41,214 nt of DNA from a virus: IMG/VR virus record IMGVR_UViG_3300050015_000175, positions 1 to 41,214 of that record; one strand, 5' to 3'. A program made the translations under genes and the position numbers. The notes beneath the pieces were generated by a model. The model had not been told where the DNA came from and made no database searches. It saw nothing but the letters and a program-made list of their open reading frames with translations. Shown here piece after piece: positions 17,163 through 25,378 of this stretch (position 1 is its first letter; each line of letters starts with the position of its first letter).

Positions 17163-17459
17163 ATGGCAGACCGAAAAATAGACGCTATGCACAAAGAATA
17201 CGGCATAACTCATATTTATCATCAATGTAAAGAGTGTTGTAATTTTATTAAAGGGCCATATCACGATATGACACTGCGAAAGTGTAAAGCTTACGGATTG
17301 ACCCACAGTGAGGCTACGGATTGGGCGGGCAAGAGTGACGCTTGCGGCATGTTTGATGTGCCGTTTGAGATTACCAAAAGAACGCCATTAATTGATGTTT
17401 TAAAGCACAGCAAAAAGGAAATAGATAATATGCCTTTAGACGGTCAAGAAGAATTTTAG
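17163..17459 (+). CDS. Cys-rich phage protein, unknown function
   Basis: This 98-residue protein follows GGAGGCGAT. A HQCKECCNFI segment and later Cys in RKCKAYG and DACGMF make a likely metal site of a type frequent in clostridial phages just upstream of replication genes. Stop followed directly by the RBS of the replication initiator. Confidence 0.65.
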   Translation: MADRKIDAMHKEYGITHIYHQCKECCNFIKGPYHDMTLRKCKAYGLTHSEATDWAGKSDACGMFDVPFEITKRTPLIDVLKHSKKEIDNMPLDGQEEF

Positions 17460-17475
17460 GAGGTGATTTTATAGT

Positions 17476-18336
17476 GTGAACAACGATATAACTCTTAACC
17501 GCAAAATTCTTAAATGGGGTTGGTACAAAGATTCAATAACAAAAGATGTGTTTATCCATTTACTTTTAAATGCAAATTGGCATAGTGGGGAACACTTAGG
17601 GCAGCCACTTTTAAGAGGTCAATGTATATTTGGTAGAAAAATATTTTCAAAAGAATTAGGGATATCAGAGCAGTCAATAAGGACAGCAATAAACCACTTA
17701 AAATCAACCAACGAAATAACCATCAAATCAACCAACAAGTTTAGCGTCATAACCATAGTGAACTACAATGTTTATCAATCGTCAAAAAATGAATGTGAAC
17801 AAACTATGAACCCTCAAATTATGAACGAAAAATCAACCAACAAATCAACCAACAAAAATCACGAGTTAAATGGCTTATGTACTGCATTAAATGAAGATGA
17901 AAATATTAACAGTAACCAACAATCTAACTTTCCACTAACCAACAACCAACCAGCAACTAACCACATCCAAGAAGGTAATAACTACGTAGTATCTTCTAAC
18001 GAAGATACTTGTCCGAACAAAAGTCCGGACGCACAGAAAATTTTTGAACATGAAAGTATACCTTACAGGTTGGCAATCAAGTTATCTAAAGTTATCCATG
18101 ACGAGAGAGTAAATCCAACTGCCAAAAAACAGGACGAACAACAATTACAAAAATGGGCATTAACTTTTGACAGAATGATACGCCTTGACAAGCGAGAACC
18201 TAAAGACATAAATAACGTTTTTGAATATGCACTGTTTGGAGATCCTTTTTGGCGAACGAACATGTTATCAGCCGAAGCGGTCAGAAAACACTATGACAGA
18301 GTTTACCCATTAATGATAAAAGACAGGAGTGGCTAA
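17476..18336 (+). CDS. DnaD-like replication initiator / replisome organiser
   Basis: This 286-residue protein starts with GTG behind AGGAGGTGA. The N-terminal 100 residues are a winged-helix domain (ILKWGWYKD, KELGISEQSIRTAINHLKS, ITIVNYNVYQ), shared by many Gram-positive phage initiators. A low-complexity Asn/Thr/Ser/Gln linker (about 100-180) follows, with many ACCAAC-type codons, then a C-terminal helical domain (AQKWALTFDRMIRLD-type, ending FWRTNMLSAE). Its stop abuts the helicase start, supporting a role in origin binding and helicase loading. The Asn-rich linker DNA, rich in AACCAAC repeats, could itself contain the origin. Confidence 0.78.
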   Translation: MNNDITLNRKILKWGWYKDSITKDVFIHLLLNANWHSGEHLGQPLLRGQCIFGRKIFSKELGISEQSIRTAINHLKSTNEITIKSTNKFSVITIVNYNVYQSSKNECEQTMNPQIMNEKSTNKSTNKNHELNGLCTALNEDENINSNQQSNFPLTNNQPATNHIQEGNNYVVSSNEDTCPNKSPDAQKIFEHESIPYRLAIKLSKVIHDERVNPTAKKQDEQQLQKWALTFDRMIRLDKREPKDINNVFEYALFGDPFWRTNMLSAEAVRKHYDRVYPLMIKDRSG

Positions 18337-19665
18337 ATGGACGTAAACCTTGAAGCAGAGCAATGTGTGCTTGGCGCTATCTTAATTGATGCCCTTCATG
18401 CTCTGCCGGTAGCAATAGACATTATTTCAGCAGCGGATTTTTACACAGTGCCTCATCAGCAAATTTATACCGCAATGTTAAAAATGTATTCGGAAAATTC
18501 AGCCGTTGACTTTGTAACACTTTCAGAAAAATTGCAAATTGACGATGCAAAAAACTATCTTTTAAGACTTGCGGATATGGTGCCATCTATAGCAAATACA
18601 AAAGCATATGCCGAGATTGTTGTTAAAAATGCCAAAGTCAGAAAATTTAAGCAAGTAATTTCGGAAGTAGAAACGGTCACAGCTGAAAACATAGACGAAG
18701 TTATAGAAAAGTTGCAAGCAGATACATATAGCTTTACCGCCAACACCGCCAAGAGAGGACTTAGAGCTACAAAGGATATTGCAATAGACTGGTACACCAA
18801 TTTATTTAAAAATCAAACACAGATGCGTGTAGACACAGGGTATGCAGACCTTGACAGGATTTTAAAGGGTATGTGGGGCGGTAATCTTATTTTATTGGCT
18901 GCTCGTCCTGCGGTTGGCAAGTCGGCTTTTGCCTTAAACATTGGTAAATACATAGCAAAGCAAGGTAAGACAGTAAACGTGTTTTCATGCGAAATGGAAG
19001 AAAACGAGTTAATGGAGCGCATGGTTGCAGACGAAAGCGGCGTGTGTATGGATGACCTTATTGATTCTGAAAGTTTAGTAGGCAATCAAGAAAAAATTGC
19101 CCAAATTGCAAAAGGTGTTGACACAGTTTACAAATTGCCCTTGAACATATCGGATAATTCGAATATCACAGTTTCACAAATCCGGTCACAATGCCGCATG
19201 ACTAAAAATTTAGGATTAATAATTGTTGATTACTTACAACTGCTACAGAGTTCCAAAAAAACAGAAAACCGCAACCAGGAAGTTGGAGCAATTAGCCGGG
19301 AACTTAAAAATTTAGCAAATGATTTAAAAGTGCCAGTGTTGGCATTATCACAGTTGAACCGAGAAGCTGGCAGGGGCACTGCGCAGCCCACAATGATAAA
19401 TCTTAGAGATAGCGGCGAGCTTGAACAAAATGCAAATAAAATAATGTTTATTTGGGATATCGATATTGAGCGGCATATTGTGGCGGTGAGTGTTGCTAAA
19501 AACAGGCGTGGCAGTTTAGGACAAGTACAGTTTATTTTTGACGGTAGTCATATGACACACAGACCGCTTTTGATAAGTGACTATGTAAAGCCGAAAGGAG
19601 ATAAAAAGATTGACTACGATAACGAATTCAGCGGAAAAGGCAGAGGCAGTAAAGAATATTATTGA
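18337..19665 (+). CDS. Replicative DNA helicase, DnaB-type
   Basis: This 442-residue protein has a DnaB N-terminal domain (about 1-100, EAEQCVLGAILID, DFYTVPHQQIY), a linker helix, and a RecA-like C-terminal ATPase: Walker A ARPAVGKS near residue 190, SCEMEENELMERM, Walker B LIIVDYLQLL near 290, and the DSGELEQNANKIMF arm. It forms a hexamer and unwinds DNA at phage forks. The start follows the initiator stop with no gap. No DNA polymerase or primase is encoded, so host enzymes are used. Confidence 0.95.
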   Translation: MDVNLEAEQCVLGAILIDALHALPVAIDIISAADFYTVPHQQIYTAMLKMYSENSAVDFVTLSEKLQIDDAKNYLLRLADMVPSIANTKAYAEIVVKNAKVRKFKQVISEVETVTAENIDEVIEKLQADTYSFTANTAKRGLRATKDIAIDWYTNLFKNQTQMRVDTGYADLDRILKGMWGGNLILLAARPAVGKSAFALNIGKYIAKQGKTVNVFSCEMEENELMERMVADESGVCMDDLIDSESLVGNQEKIAQIAKGVDTVYKLPLNISDNSNITVSQIRSQCRMTKNLGLIIVDYLQLLQSSKKTENRNQEVGAISRELKNLANDLKVPVLALSQLNREAGRGTAQPTMINLRDSGELEQNANKIMFIWDIDIERHIVAVSVAKNRRGSLGQVQFIFDGSHMTHRPLLISDYVKPKGDKKIDYDNEFSGKGRGSKEYY

Positions 19666-19804
19666 CGATGCAAAAGCAATCAAAGTGTTTTGTGACAAGT
19701 ATGAGATTTATGTAGCTAGTAAAAAGCGATTATATAAATTAAAACTTAACACATCGGAATACGACACTGCAATTATACGGTTGTGTAATGCGTTACATCT
19801 TTGA
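19610..19804 (+). CDS. Small protein overlapping the helicase 3' end
   Basis: This 64-residue protein starts at a TTG within the last 56 bases of the helicase gene, in another frame, preceded by AAAGGAGAT. Helical Lys/Ala-rich first half (AEKAEAVKNIIDDAKAIKVF). The good RBS supports translation. Unknown function. Confidence 0.55.
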   Translation: MTTITNSAEKAEAVKNIIDDAKAIKVFCDKYEIYVASKKRLYKLKLNTSEYDTAIIRLCNALHL

Positions 19805-19926
19805 ATGCCATTGTAACCCTGTAGCGTGACCGCAGAGCGATTTAACCAGCAAAAGCGATAAAGACTAGGGGTAGATATTAAAAGCTGTCACAGAGCCTTG
19901 TAGAGGGGCAGAGAGGAGATAGTAAA

Positions 19927-20364
19927 ATGATTGAGAATAGATTGACAAATCCAAAGCATGGAGATGTGAGGGCGATACGTTTCCCAAACTATGAATCGGC
20001 AACGTTTGAAATGATTGACCGCCTTGCTGCCTATGAAGATACCAGCCTCACACCCGAAGAAATCACCGTCATGCAGGAGGAAAATGCCTCACGCCCTATT
20101 CATTTAACGAGCGAAGAGCTGAATGAAAAGGAAAATGAAGCAAACGATATAGGATATCAGTCAGCACTTAGAGATAGCAGAGATTATCCAGCGTGGGATA
20201 ACGCAAAAACATTTCAAAAATTTAAGCAGGAAAATGCCATCCTTAAAAAAGCTTTAGAATTGGTATTTAAGACATTTTGCACAAAGGAAGAATTAAAACC
20301 ATCGATTGATTATTGGATGAATGATTTTATTCAGCAAGCCAAGGAGGCACAAGATGGGAAGTAA
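19927..20364 (+). CDS. Conserved phage protein with RLAAYEDTSLTPEEI motif
   Basis: This 145-residue protein follows GAGGAGATAG. The IDRLAAYEDTSLTPEEI segment near residue 35 is a recurring motif in many clostridial phage early proteins; the rest is helical and acidic, probably coiled coil. It overlaps the next gene by 11 bases. The function of the motif family is unknown to me. Confidence 0.7.
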   Translation: MIENRLTNPKHGDVRAIRFPNYESATFEMIDRLAAYEDTSLTPEEITVMQEENASRPIHLTSEELNEKENEANDIGYQSALRDSRDYPAWDNAKTFQKFKQENAILKKALELVFKTFCTKEELKPSIDYWMNDFIQQAKEAQDGK

Positions 20365-20629
20365 TAGCGGAACAATTAAACTCGAAGACATTACTCAAGA
20401 GCAAATTGAGAAGTTTTATGAATTTCTTCAAGGCGAGGTACCGGACGATTTGCGTATGAAGCGCCCACCTCATTTATCTGAGCAAATGGCTTTTAGAATT
20501 ATTTATTATCTGCAAGAGGAATTCGAAATTTTACCAGATATTTATGAGCGATGTAAAACATGCGGGTGCATATACAATTCTGAAAACGAGGGAAACGATT
20601 TACACTGTGATTATTGCAGAAAGGATTAG
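20354..20629 (+). CDS. Zinc-ribbon early protein
   Basis: This 91-residue protein has its start fixed by AAGGAGG at 20341. Helical N-terminal part (LEDITQEQIEKFYEFL) and C-terminal zinc ribbon CKTCGC ... CDYC. Not otherwise recognised. Confidence 0.65.
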   Translation: MGSNSGTIKLEDITQEQIEKFYEFLQGEVPDDLRMKRPPHLSEQMAFRIIYYLQEEFEILPDIYERCKTCGCIYNSENEGNDLHCDYCRKD

Positions 20630-20634
20630 GCAAA

Positions 20635-20937
20635 ATGATGGAGAAAATAAGAATGAGACTAATTGATGCGGATGCGCTCAAAGAATCAGCATACAAAGGC
20701 TACCATACGCCAGGAGAAATTGACCCCATGGTTGTGGATGCTGATGATATTGAGAACGCACAAACTGTTTATTCTATTGAGGTTACGAGGTGCAAAGATT
20801 GTATCAAACGCAATACGCCAGATTGCTTGATGTGGTATAACTGCTCAATTTGTGGCGGCCAGTGGACTTGGGAAACTGATAACGATTATTGTAGCGCAGG
20901 CGAGCGAAAGGATGGTGTTAAAAATGACGTTGAATAA
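20635..20937 (+). CDS. Phage protein with MRLIDADAL motif
   Basis: This 100-residue protein belongs to a common phage type beginning RLIDADALKE, usually followed by a Cys cluster; here CKDC, CSICGG and a late Cys are present. An RBS (AAAGGATTAGG) lies upstream and an ATG at 20638 is equally possible. Probably metal-binding; function unknown. Overlaps the next gene by 14 bases. Confidence 0.7.
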   Translation: MMEKIRMRLIDADALKESAYKGYHTPGEIDPMVVDADDIENAQTVYSIEVTRCKDCIKRNTPDCLMWYNCSICGGQWTWETDNDYCSAGERKDGVKNDVE

Positions 20938-21115
20938 TGACGATACAGAATCAGAACAGTACATTGCATCAATGCACAGGCCAACAGATGTTTTGCTTAA
21001 CTGTGAAAGATGTCAACGACTGTTTTATGCTGATTATGAAATATCAAAGCACCGATATGAAAAAAAGATACCATTACTGTGTTTGAGATGTAGACACGAT
21101 GGTGCTAAAGCATGA
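20924..21115 (+). CDS. Small zinc-finger-like protein
   Basis: This 63-residue protein starts at 20924 behind AAAGGATGG. CERCQRLF and CLRCRHDG form a two-CxxC site. The stop overlaps the next start (ATGA). Unknown function. Confidence 0.6.
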   Translation: MTLNNDDTESEQYIASMHRPTDVLLNCERCQRLFYADYEISKHRYEKKIPLLCLRCRHDGAKA

Positions 21116-21282
21116 AAAAACTTAACTTATTTTTAGACCTCCTAACAATTGCTTGCTTAATTCTAATTGCCGCTATTTTTATACTCTCTGTAATATTAAT
21201 AAACTATGATATGGCAGTTGCGGCTGGGATTGGATTAGCTCTGGGGATTTACGTTTTACAATTTAGGAGGGATGGGAAATGA
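21112..21282 (+). CDS. Small two-span membrane protein
   Basis: This 56-residue protein starts in an ATGA overlap. It has two hydrophobic stretches (about 7-27 and 31-49) and a basic C-terminus (QFRRDGK). The stop overlaps the RusA start. Unknown function. Confidence 0.6.
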   Translation: MKKLNLFLDLLTIACLILIAAIFILSVILINYDMAVAAGIGLALGIYVLQFRRDGK

Positions 21283-21671
21283 CTTTTACAGTAATGGGTA
21301 AGCCTATTGCAAAAGGGCGACCTAAGTTTGCAAGGCGAGGTAATTTTGTATCTACATACACGCCAGAAAAGACAGTTACATACGAAAATCTTGTAAAGCT
21401 GATGTATATGCAAGCAGGGGGAACAATGTTTGAGGGTGAAGTTGCGATGAAAATCGAAGCATTTTTTGAATTACCAAAGTCAGCACCAAAAAGGGTTAGG
21501 GAAATTATAAATATATATCCGCATACTATCAAACCTGATGCCGACAACGTGGCAAAAAGTGTAGCAGATGCACTTTGTGGTTACGCGTACAAAGATGACA
21601 GCCAAATTACAAGTTTATTAGTTTTAAAAAATTATGGTGATGTTGCAAAGGTAGTTGTAACTATTGTATGA
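21279..21671 (+). CDS. RusA-like Holliday junction resolvase
   Basis: This 130-residue protein follows AGGAGGGATGGG. Family signatures: GKPIAKGRPKFAR at the N-terminus, YTPEKTVTYE, and KPDADNVAKSVADAL followed by YKDDSQI with the metal-binding Asp residues. It would cut four-way junctions made during phage recombination and before packaging. It works logically with the Rad52-like annealing protein encoded upstream. Confidence 0.92.
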   Translation: MTFTVMGKPIAKGRPKFARRGNFVSTYTPEKTVTYENLVKLMYMQAGGTMFEGEVAMKIEAFFELPKSAPKRVREIINIYPHTIKPDADNVAKSVADALCGYAYKDDSQITSLLVLKNYGDVAKVVVTIV

Positions 21672-21706
21672 GCCGTATATAACAATACAAATTTTGGAGG
21701 TGCAAA

Positions 21707-22300
21707 ATGATTAGAGGCGAATTATTTAATCAAGACATGGTAAAAGCGTTTTTAAAGGGTAGGAAAACTAGGACAAGTAGACCTATAAAACCGCAACCAA
21801 CAAGGGCATATTGGTGTGGTATCGGTCATGGTTGGGATGATGGGCACGGTTATGAGATTAAGCCCAAACACCGCATTGGCGACATCATTTATGCAAGAGA
21901 AACATGGAATTGCATAAGGACAGGTAATGGTCAAAAAGTACCGTTTAAAACCGAATACTGGTACAAAGCTAACAATGATTTTGAAGATTGTGCAGATGAA
22001 AAATGGCGTCCCTCAATCCATATGTCCCGTGAAGCTGCCCGCCTATGGTTTAAGGTGACGGATGTAAAGGTGCAAAAGCTGGACGATGTGACGGAACAGG
22101 ACGCGGTTGAGGATGGATTTAAATATCGTGGCTGGTCTCCAACGTTTAATGACCCAGATTCTGGCGGAGATGGAGAATGCGAAACTCCGCTTGACCAATT
22201 TCAAGATTTTTGGCTCAAACAATACGGCGACAATCAACCGTGGATGTGGGTTTATTACTTAAAACTGATTACAAAGGAGGAGGCACAAAATGAGCAGTAA
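21707..22300 (+). CDS. ASCH-type phage protein
   Basis: This 197-residue protein starts with MIRGELFNQDMVKAFLKGRK and continues TRTSRPIKPQP, IGDIIYARETW and the late W-rich segment PWMWVYYLKLI. This is a well-known phage protein type related to ASCH/PUA-like domains, which bind RNA or modified nucleic acid; the exact role is unknown. RBS TTGGAGGTG. Overlaps the next gene by 11 bases. Confidence 0.72.
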   Translation: MIRGELFNQDMVKAFLKGRKTRTSRPIKPQPTRAYWCGIGHGWDDGHGYEIKPKHRIGDIIYARETWNCIRTGNGQKVPFKTEYWYKANNDFEDCADEKWRPSIHMSREAARLWFKVTDVKVQKLDDVTEQDAVEDGFKYRGWSPTFNDPDSGGDGECETPLDQFQDFWLKQYGDNQPWMWVYYLKLITKEEAQNEQ

Positions 22301-22475
22301 AACAGTTTACGGACTTTTAAAAGAGGCATATTGGGATTTATGCACGCCTTTGTCCGAAGCAGGAAGTGTAAATCACTTAGCAAATATCTCAAAAAATAAT
22401 GCGAGGTTAAAACTAAAATTAGCTCTAAAATCACTTGAAGAAGATTCAAACACCTACAAACTGGTGAAAGAATAG
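22290..22475 (+). CDS. Small helical protein, paralogue of 25133-25378
   Basis: This 61-residue protein starts MSSKTVYGLLKEA. The same opening and nearly the same DNA (22286-22328 versus 25129-25171, 42 of 43 bases) recurs at 25133. RBS AAGGAGGAGG. It ends directly at the hairpin that also closes the RHH gene on the other strand. Unknown function. Confidence 0.65.
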   Translation: MSSKTVYGLLKEAYWDLCTPLSEAGSVNHLANISKNNARLKLKLALKSLEEDSNTYKLVKE

Positions 22476-22497
22476 AGAGTGGCTATTTACCACTCTC
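22475..22497. terminator. Hairpin at convergent gene ends
   Basis: Perfect 8-bp arms GAGAGTGG (22475-22482) and CCACTCTC (22490-22497) with a 7-base loop. It sits where the early operon meets the leftward RHH gene and contains that gene's stop codon. T-tracts are weak, so it may only slow or partially terminate transcription. Confidence 0.5.
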
Positions 22498-22632
22498 AAC
22501 GTCCTTTAATATTAAATTTAAAACATAATTGCTTATTGACCTATTTTCAGATTTTGCTTTTTTCTCTAATTTCAATTTTGCTTCTTTTGGCATGGTAATT
22601 AAAATTCTTGTACTTTCTTCTGAAACCGCCAT
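22483..22632 (-). CDS. Ribbon-helix-helix (Arc/CopG-like) repressor of the HNH cassette
   Basis: This 49-residue protein reads leftward, inside the otherwise rightward early operon. A beta strand (ESTRILITMPKEAK) followed by two helices with RSISNYVLNLIL is the RHH fold; such dimers bind short repeated operators. RBS GAGGTGAT seven bases before the ATG. Its own promoter and the promoter of the HNH gene are back to back at 22651-22713, with AGTGATATA boxes over both -10 regions. It most likely represses both. Confidence 0.8.
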   Translation of the reverse strand: MAVSEESTRILITMPKEAKLKLEKKAKSENRSISNYVLNLILKDVESGK

Positions 22633-22650
22633 ATTATCACCTCGTTTAAA

Positions 22651-22713
22651 AGTATATCACTTAATAACATAGGTGTCAAATAATTTGACTTAGTGATATA
22701 AAAGTGATATAAT
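22651..22713. promoter_or_regulatory. Symmetrical divergent promoters with RHH operators
   Basis: Leftward: TTGACA (22674-22679), 17 bp, TATACT (22651-22656). Rightward: TTGACT (22685-22690), 17 bp, TATAAT (22708-22713). The two -35 boxes form a 15-bp palindrome GTCAAATAATTTGAC (22675-22689). AGTGATATA lies at 22692-22700 and 22703-22711, and inverted at 22653-22661. The operator copies cover both -10 regions, as expected for an RHH autorepressor. Confidence 0.85.
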
Positions 22714-22734
22714 ATATATAGGAGAGTGATGAAA

Positions 22735-23487
22735 ATGGATGTTAAAATTTGTAGCAAGTGCGGGGTAGAGTTTCCTGAAACAGCCCAATATTTTTACATT
22801 AAAGGAAAAGGAAAGGTTGGGTTTAGGTGTATTTGTAAAAAATGTACGAGTGAACAAGAACTATCCCATAAAGATCAAAAAGCAGAATATGACAAGATAT
22901 ACCGTCAGAACAATTTAGAGAGAGAAAGAGAGAACGATAAAAAGTATTACCAAAATAATAAAGAAAAATATAAAGATTATAAAAGGCAGCATTATGAGAT
23001 GAACAAAGAAACAATAATAGAAAATCAAAAGCAATATTACATTCAAAATAAACAATATATTTTTGAATATCAAAAAAAATATAGAAAACTTAACGTAGTT
23101 AAAATATCCGAGCAAGGGAAAAAATATAAAAAATGCCATATTGAAGAAAGCAACATTAGACGCCAAATCTACATATCTAAAAAATTATCTCTGCCACACA
23201 CGTTAACTAAAGAACTTTGGAAGAGGATTAAGCAGGAATTTAATTACAGATGTGCTTATTGTGGAAAATTAAAGCCGCTTACTCAAGATCATTTTATTCC
23301 ATTATCTAAGGGAGGAGAATATACAATAAACAATATAATTCCAGTTTGCAAGAGTTGTAACAGCAGTAAAAATAGCGGAGATTTTTTTATATGGTATCGC
23401 AATCGGGAATTTTACAGCAAGTGCAAAGAGTATAAAATTTTAAAATTTTTGCATTACAGCGGAAATGTACAACAGCTGTCTTTTTAA
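22735..23487 (+). CDS. HNH endonuclease with own promoter (homing-type)
   Basis: This protein of about 250 residues (starts at 22726, 22729 and 22735 are in frame; 22735 fits the GGAGAGTGAT RBS best) has an N-terminal zinc ribbon (CSKCGVEF ... CKKC). A long Lys/Asn/Tyr/Glu/Gln-rich repeat region follows (about 40-125, recurring YYQNNKEKY/HYEMNKET/YYIQNKQY), probably a coiled or DNA-tracking arm. The HNH domain is at about 165-225 (CAYCGKLKPLTQDHFIPLSK, NIIPVCKSCNSSK). More AT-rich than its neighbours and driven by a private RHH-controlled promoter, it looks like a mobile homing endonuclease inserted in the early operon. Confidence 0.85.
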   Translation: MDVKICSKCGVEFPETAQYFYIKGKGKVGFRCICKKCTSEQELSHKDQKAEYDKIYRQNNLERERENDKKYYQNNKEKYKDYKRQHYEMNKETIIENQKQYYIQNKQYIFEYQKKYRKLNVVKISEQGKKYKKCHIEESNIRRQIYISKKLSLPHTLTKELWKRIKQEFNYRCAYCGKLKPLTQDHFIPLSKGGEYTINNIIPVCKSCNSSKNSGDFFIWYRNREFYSKCKEYKILKFLHYSGNVQQLSF

Positions 23488-23497
23488 AGGAGATTAA

Positions 23498-24619
23498 ATG
23501 AAAATAGAAATTAAAACAGCATTATCTAATTTAGTCAATGAATTTGGAAAAAATCGAAGAATATCATGGAATTCCGTTGCAAGATCGATGCAATCAACCG
23601 AGGGAATTAATCTCAAGCCAGATCAGTGGAGATCTGCTTATAGAAGTATGACCGGATTATCTCACAAAGCGAGAGCGGAAAAAAGGAGGAATGCTAAGAT
23701 GGTGAGCGAAATTAGCACAAGCCAAAACATGGTTGACAATAGCGTACACAGCGTACACATTGACAATGGCGCACATTTGGCTGATGAAAAGAGCGTGAAA
23801 GTAAAAATTGAGGTTGTGCAGAACGATATTCTAAAGGCCGAAAAGCAGGAATTATTGAAACAACTTTATACGAGCGAAAACAAACACACAGAAAATTGGA
23901 ACGGTGAACAGATTATCAGATTTGGAGTTGTATCTGATTGCCACCTTTGCAGCAAATATCAGCAACTTACATTTTTAAATCACCTGTATGACATATTTCA
24001 AAGCGAGGGGATTTCAACTGTTTATAATCCCGGTGACATAACAGAGGGATATAAAATGCGATTAGGTCACGAATTTGAAATTTTTAAATTTGGGGCAGAT
24101 GAGCAAGCAGATTATGTCATTGATGTATACCCGAAGAGAACAGGGATTGTAACAAAATACATAACAGGCAATCACGACCACAGCCATATTAAAAATGGTG
24201 GTACTGATATTGGCAAGATAATTTCAAATAAACGTGACGATATGGTTTATCTGGGAATGGCAAACGCAAAAGTATATATTACAGAAAACTGTATTGTAGA
24301 ACTCAATCACCCTCTTGACGGAGCCAGTTATGCGTTGAGTTATGCTCCTCAAAAAACTATTGATGCAATGTCAGGCGGCACGAAGCCGAATATTTTACTT
24401 AACGGTCATCATCACAAAATATTTTATATGCTCTACCGAAACATACACGCTTATGAATGTGGCACAACACAAGCGCAAACTCCCTGGATGTTGGGGAAGA
24501 GATTAGCGGCTAACGTCGGCGGCTTGATTATTGAGGTACATGTTGATAAAGAGGGAACTATCACAAGGTGTAAAGGTGAGTATATACCGCAATATATAGC
24601 TCTAAAAAATGATTATTGA
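23498..24619 (+). CDS. Calcineurin-like metallophosphoesterase with N-terminal DNA-binding-like region
   Basis: This 373-residue protein follows AAAGGAGAT. Residues about 140-355 carry phosphoesterase motifs: SDCHL (near 148), NPGDITEG, TGNHDHSH, and NGHHHK, matching the D-x-H / GD / GNHD / GHxH metal-site series. Residues 1-65 are basic with a helical ISWNSVARSMQ segment that could bind DNA, followed by a Ser/Lys/Glu-rich linker. The substrate is unknown; phage members of this fold include nucleases and polynucleotide phosphatases. The HNH cassette lies directly upstream and could share transcription. Confidence 0.82.
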   Translation: MKIEIKTALSNLVNEFGKNRRISWNSVARSMQSTEGINLKPDQWRSAYRSMTGLSHKARAEKRRNAKMVSEISTSQNMVDNSVHSVHIDNGAHLADEKSVKVKIEVVQNDILKAEKQELLKQLYTSENKHTENWNGEQIIRFGVVSDCHLCSKYQQLTFLNHLYDIFQSEGISTVYNPGDITEGYKMRLGHEFEIFKFGADEQADYVIDVYPKRTGIVTKYITGNHDHSHIKNGGTDIGKIISNKRDDMVYLGMANAKVYITENCIVELNHPLDGASYALSYAPQKTIDAMSGGTKPNILLNGHHHKIFYMLYRNIHAYECGTTQAQTPWMLGKRLAANVGGLIIEVHVDKEGTITRCKGEYIPQYIALKNDY

Positions 24620-24684
24620 TTTTAAATTTTGCACAAAATTATTGAAAAAACAACCACAATGAGCAGAACCAAAAATAATATTAT

Positions 24685-24731
24685 ATTCACTTACAGATGA
24701 ATATTAACGTTTTATTCACCTGTAGATGAAT
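24685..24731 (+). repeat. Imperfect 18-bp direct repeat
   Basis: 24685-24702 and 24714-24731 both read ATTCACnTnnAGATGAAT with three differences, 29 bases apart, in the short gap before the next gene's RBS. It may be a protein-binding site or a remnant of an inserted element. Confidence 0.45.
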
Positions 24732-24758
24732 TGTAAATTTAAAGGAGGATATAAAATA

Positions 24759-25136
24759 ATGAGTATTAAATTATCAGATGTAAATGATTCAACTAAATTA
24801 TGTGTGTCAAACATGGGTGATGGTGATATTGCCGTAATGACAAAGTTGGACTTTTTAGACAGTTCACAATTTTTAGATATGGATAAAAACGATAAGGAGA
24901 CCATACCCGATATTTCTATTGCCGAACCTATGACTGCAAATTTTAGCTTTGAAAATGTGCTTGAAAATTTGGCTGATGAAATGCACGAAGATTGGCAAGA
25001 AGATGTGACATATGACCTTAATAAAGTTTTAGATCTAAAAGAAATAGAAGATAAAATCAATAAGGTATTTGCAAAAAATCCGACTTATTACGAGGGAACT
25101 TTTGTTGAAATTGATATGGAACGAGGTGCAAAATGA
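24759..25136 (+). CDS. Acidic early protein, unknown function
   Basis: This 125-residue protein starts at 24759 behind AAAGGAGGAT; an earlier in-frame ATG at 24726 would overlap that RBS. Very acidic (DDSS/DMDKNDKE, ADEMHEDWQED), mixed alpha/beta. Stop overlaps the next start. Not recognised. Confidence 0.65.
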   Translation: MSIKLSDVNDSTKLCVSNMGDGDIAVMTKLDFLDSSQFLDMDKNDKETIPDISIAEPMTANFSFENVLENLADEMHEDWQEDVTYDLNKVLDLKEIEDKINKVFAKNPTYYEGTFVEIDMERGAK

Positions 25137-25378
25137 GCAGTAAAACAGTTTATGGACTTTTAAAAGAGGCAAGGGATTTAATGAAAAAATCATTCTATTC
25201 ACTTTATCCGCAAGAGTTTGAAGAATTTATCGATGATGCACAAGGCAAACTTTTCTATGAGGCACTGGATAAGTTAGAGACAGCCTTAAATTCCCTTGAA
25301 ACAGACGAAAATATTTATAAGCACATTAAAAACGATGCACTCCCAGATGCTTCAAGAAGGGAGATAGGCAATGAGTGA
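25133..25378 (+). CDS. Small helical protein, paralogue of 22290-22475
   Basis: This 81-residue protein starts in an ATGA overlap. The first 13 residues MSSKTVYGLLKEA and the surrounding DNA match the 22290 gene; the remainder is helical and diverged. The pair marks an internal duplication of the early operon. Unknown function. Confidence 0.65.
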   Translation: MSSKTVYGLLKEARDLMKKSFYSLYPQEFEEFIDDAQGKLFYEALDKLETALNSLETDENIYKHIKNDALPDASRREIGNE

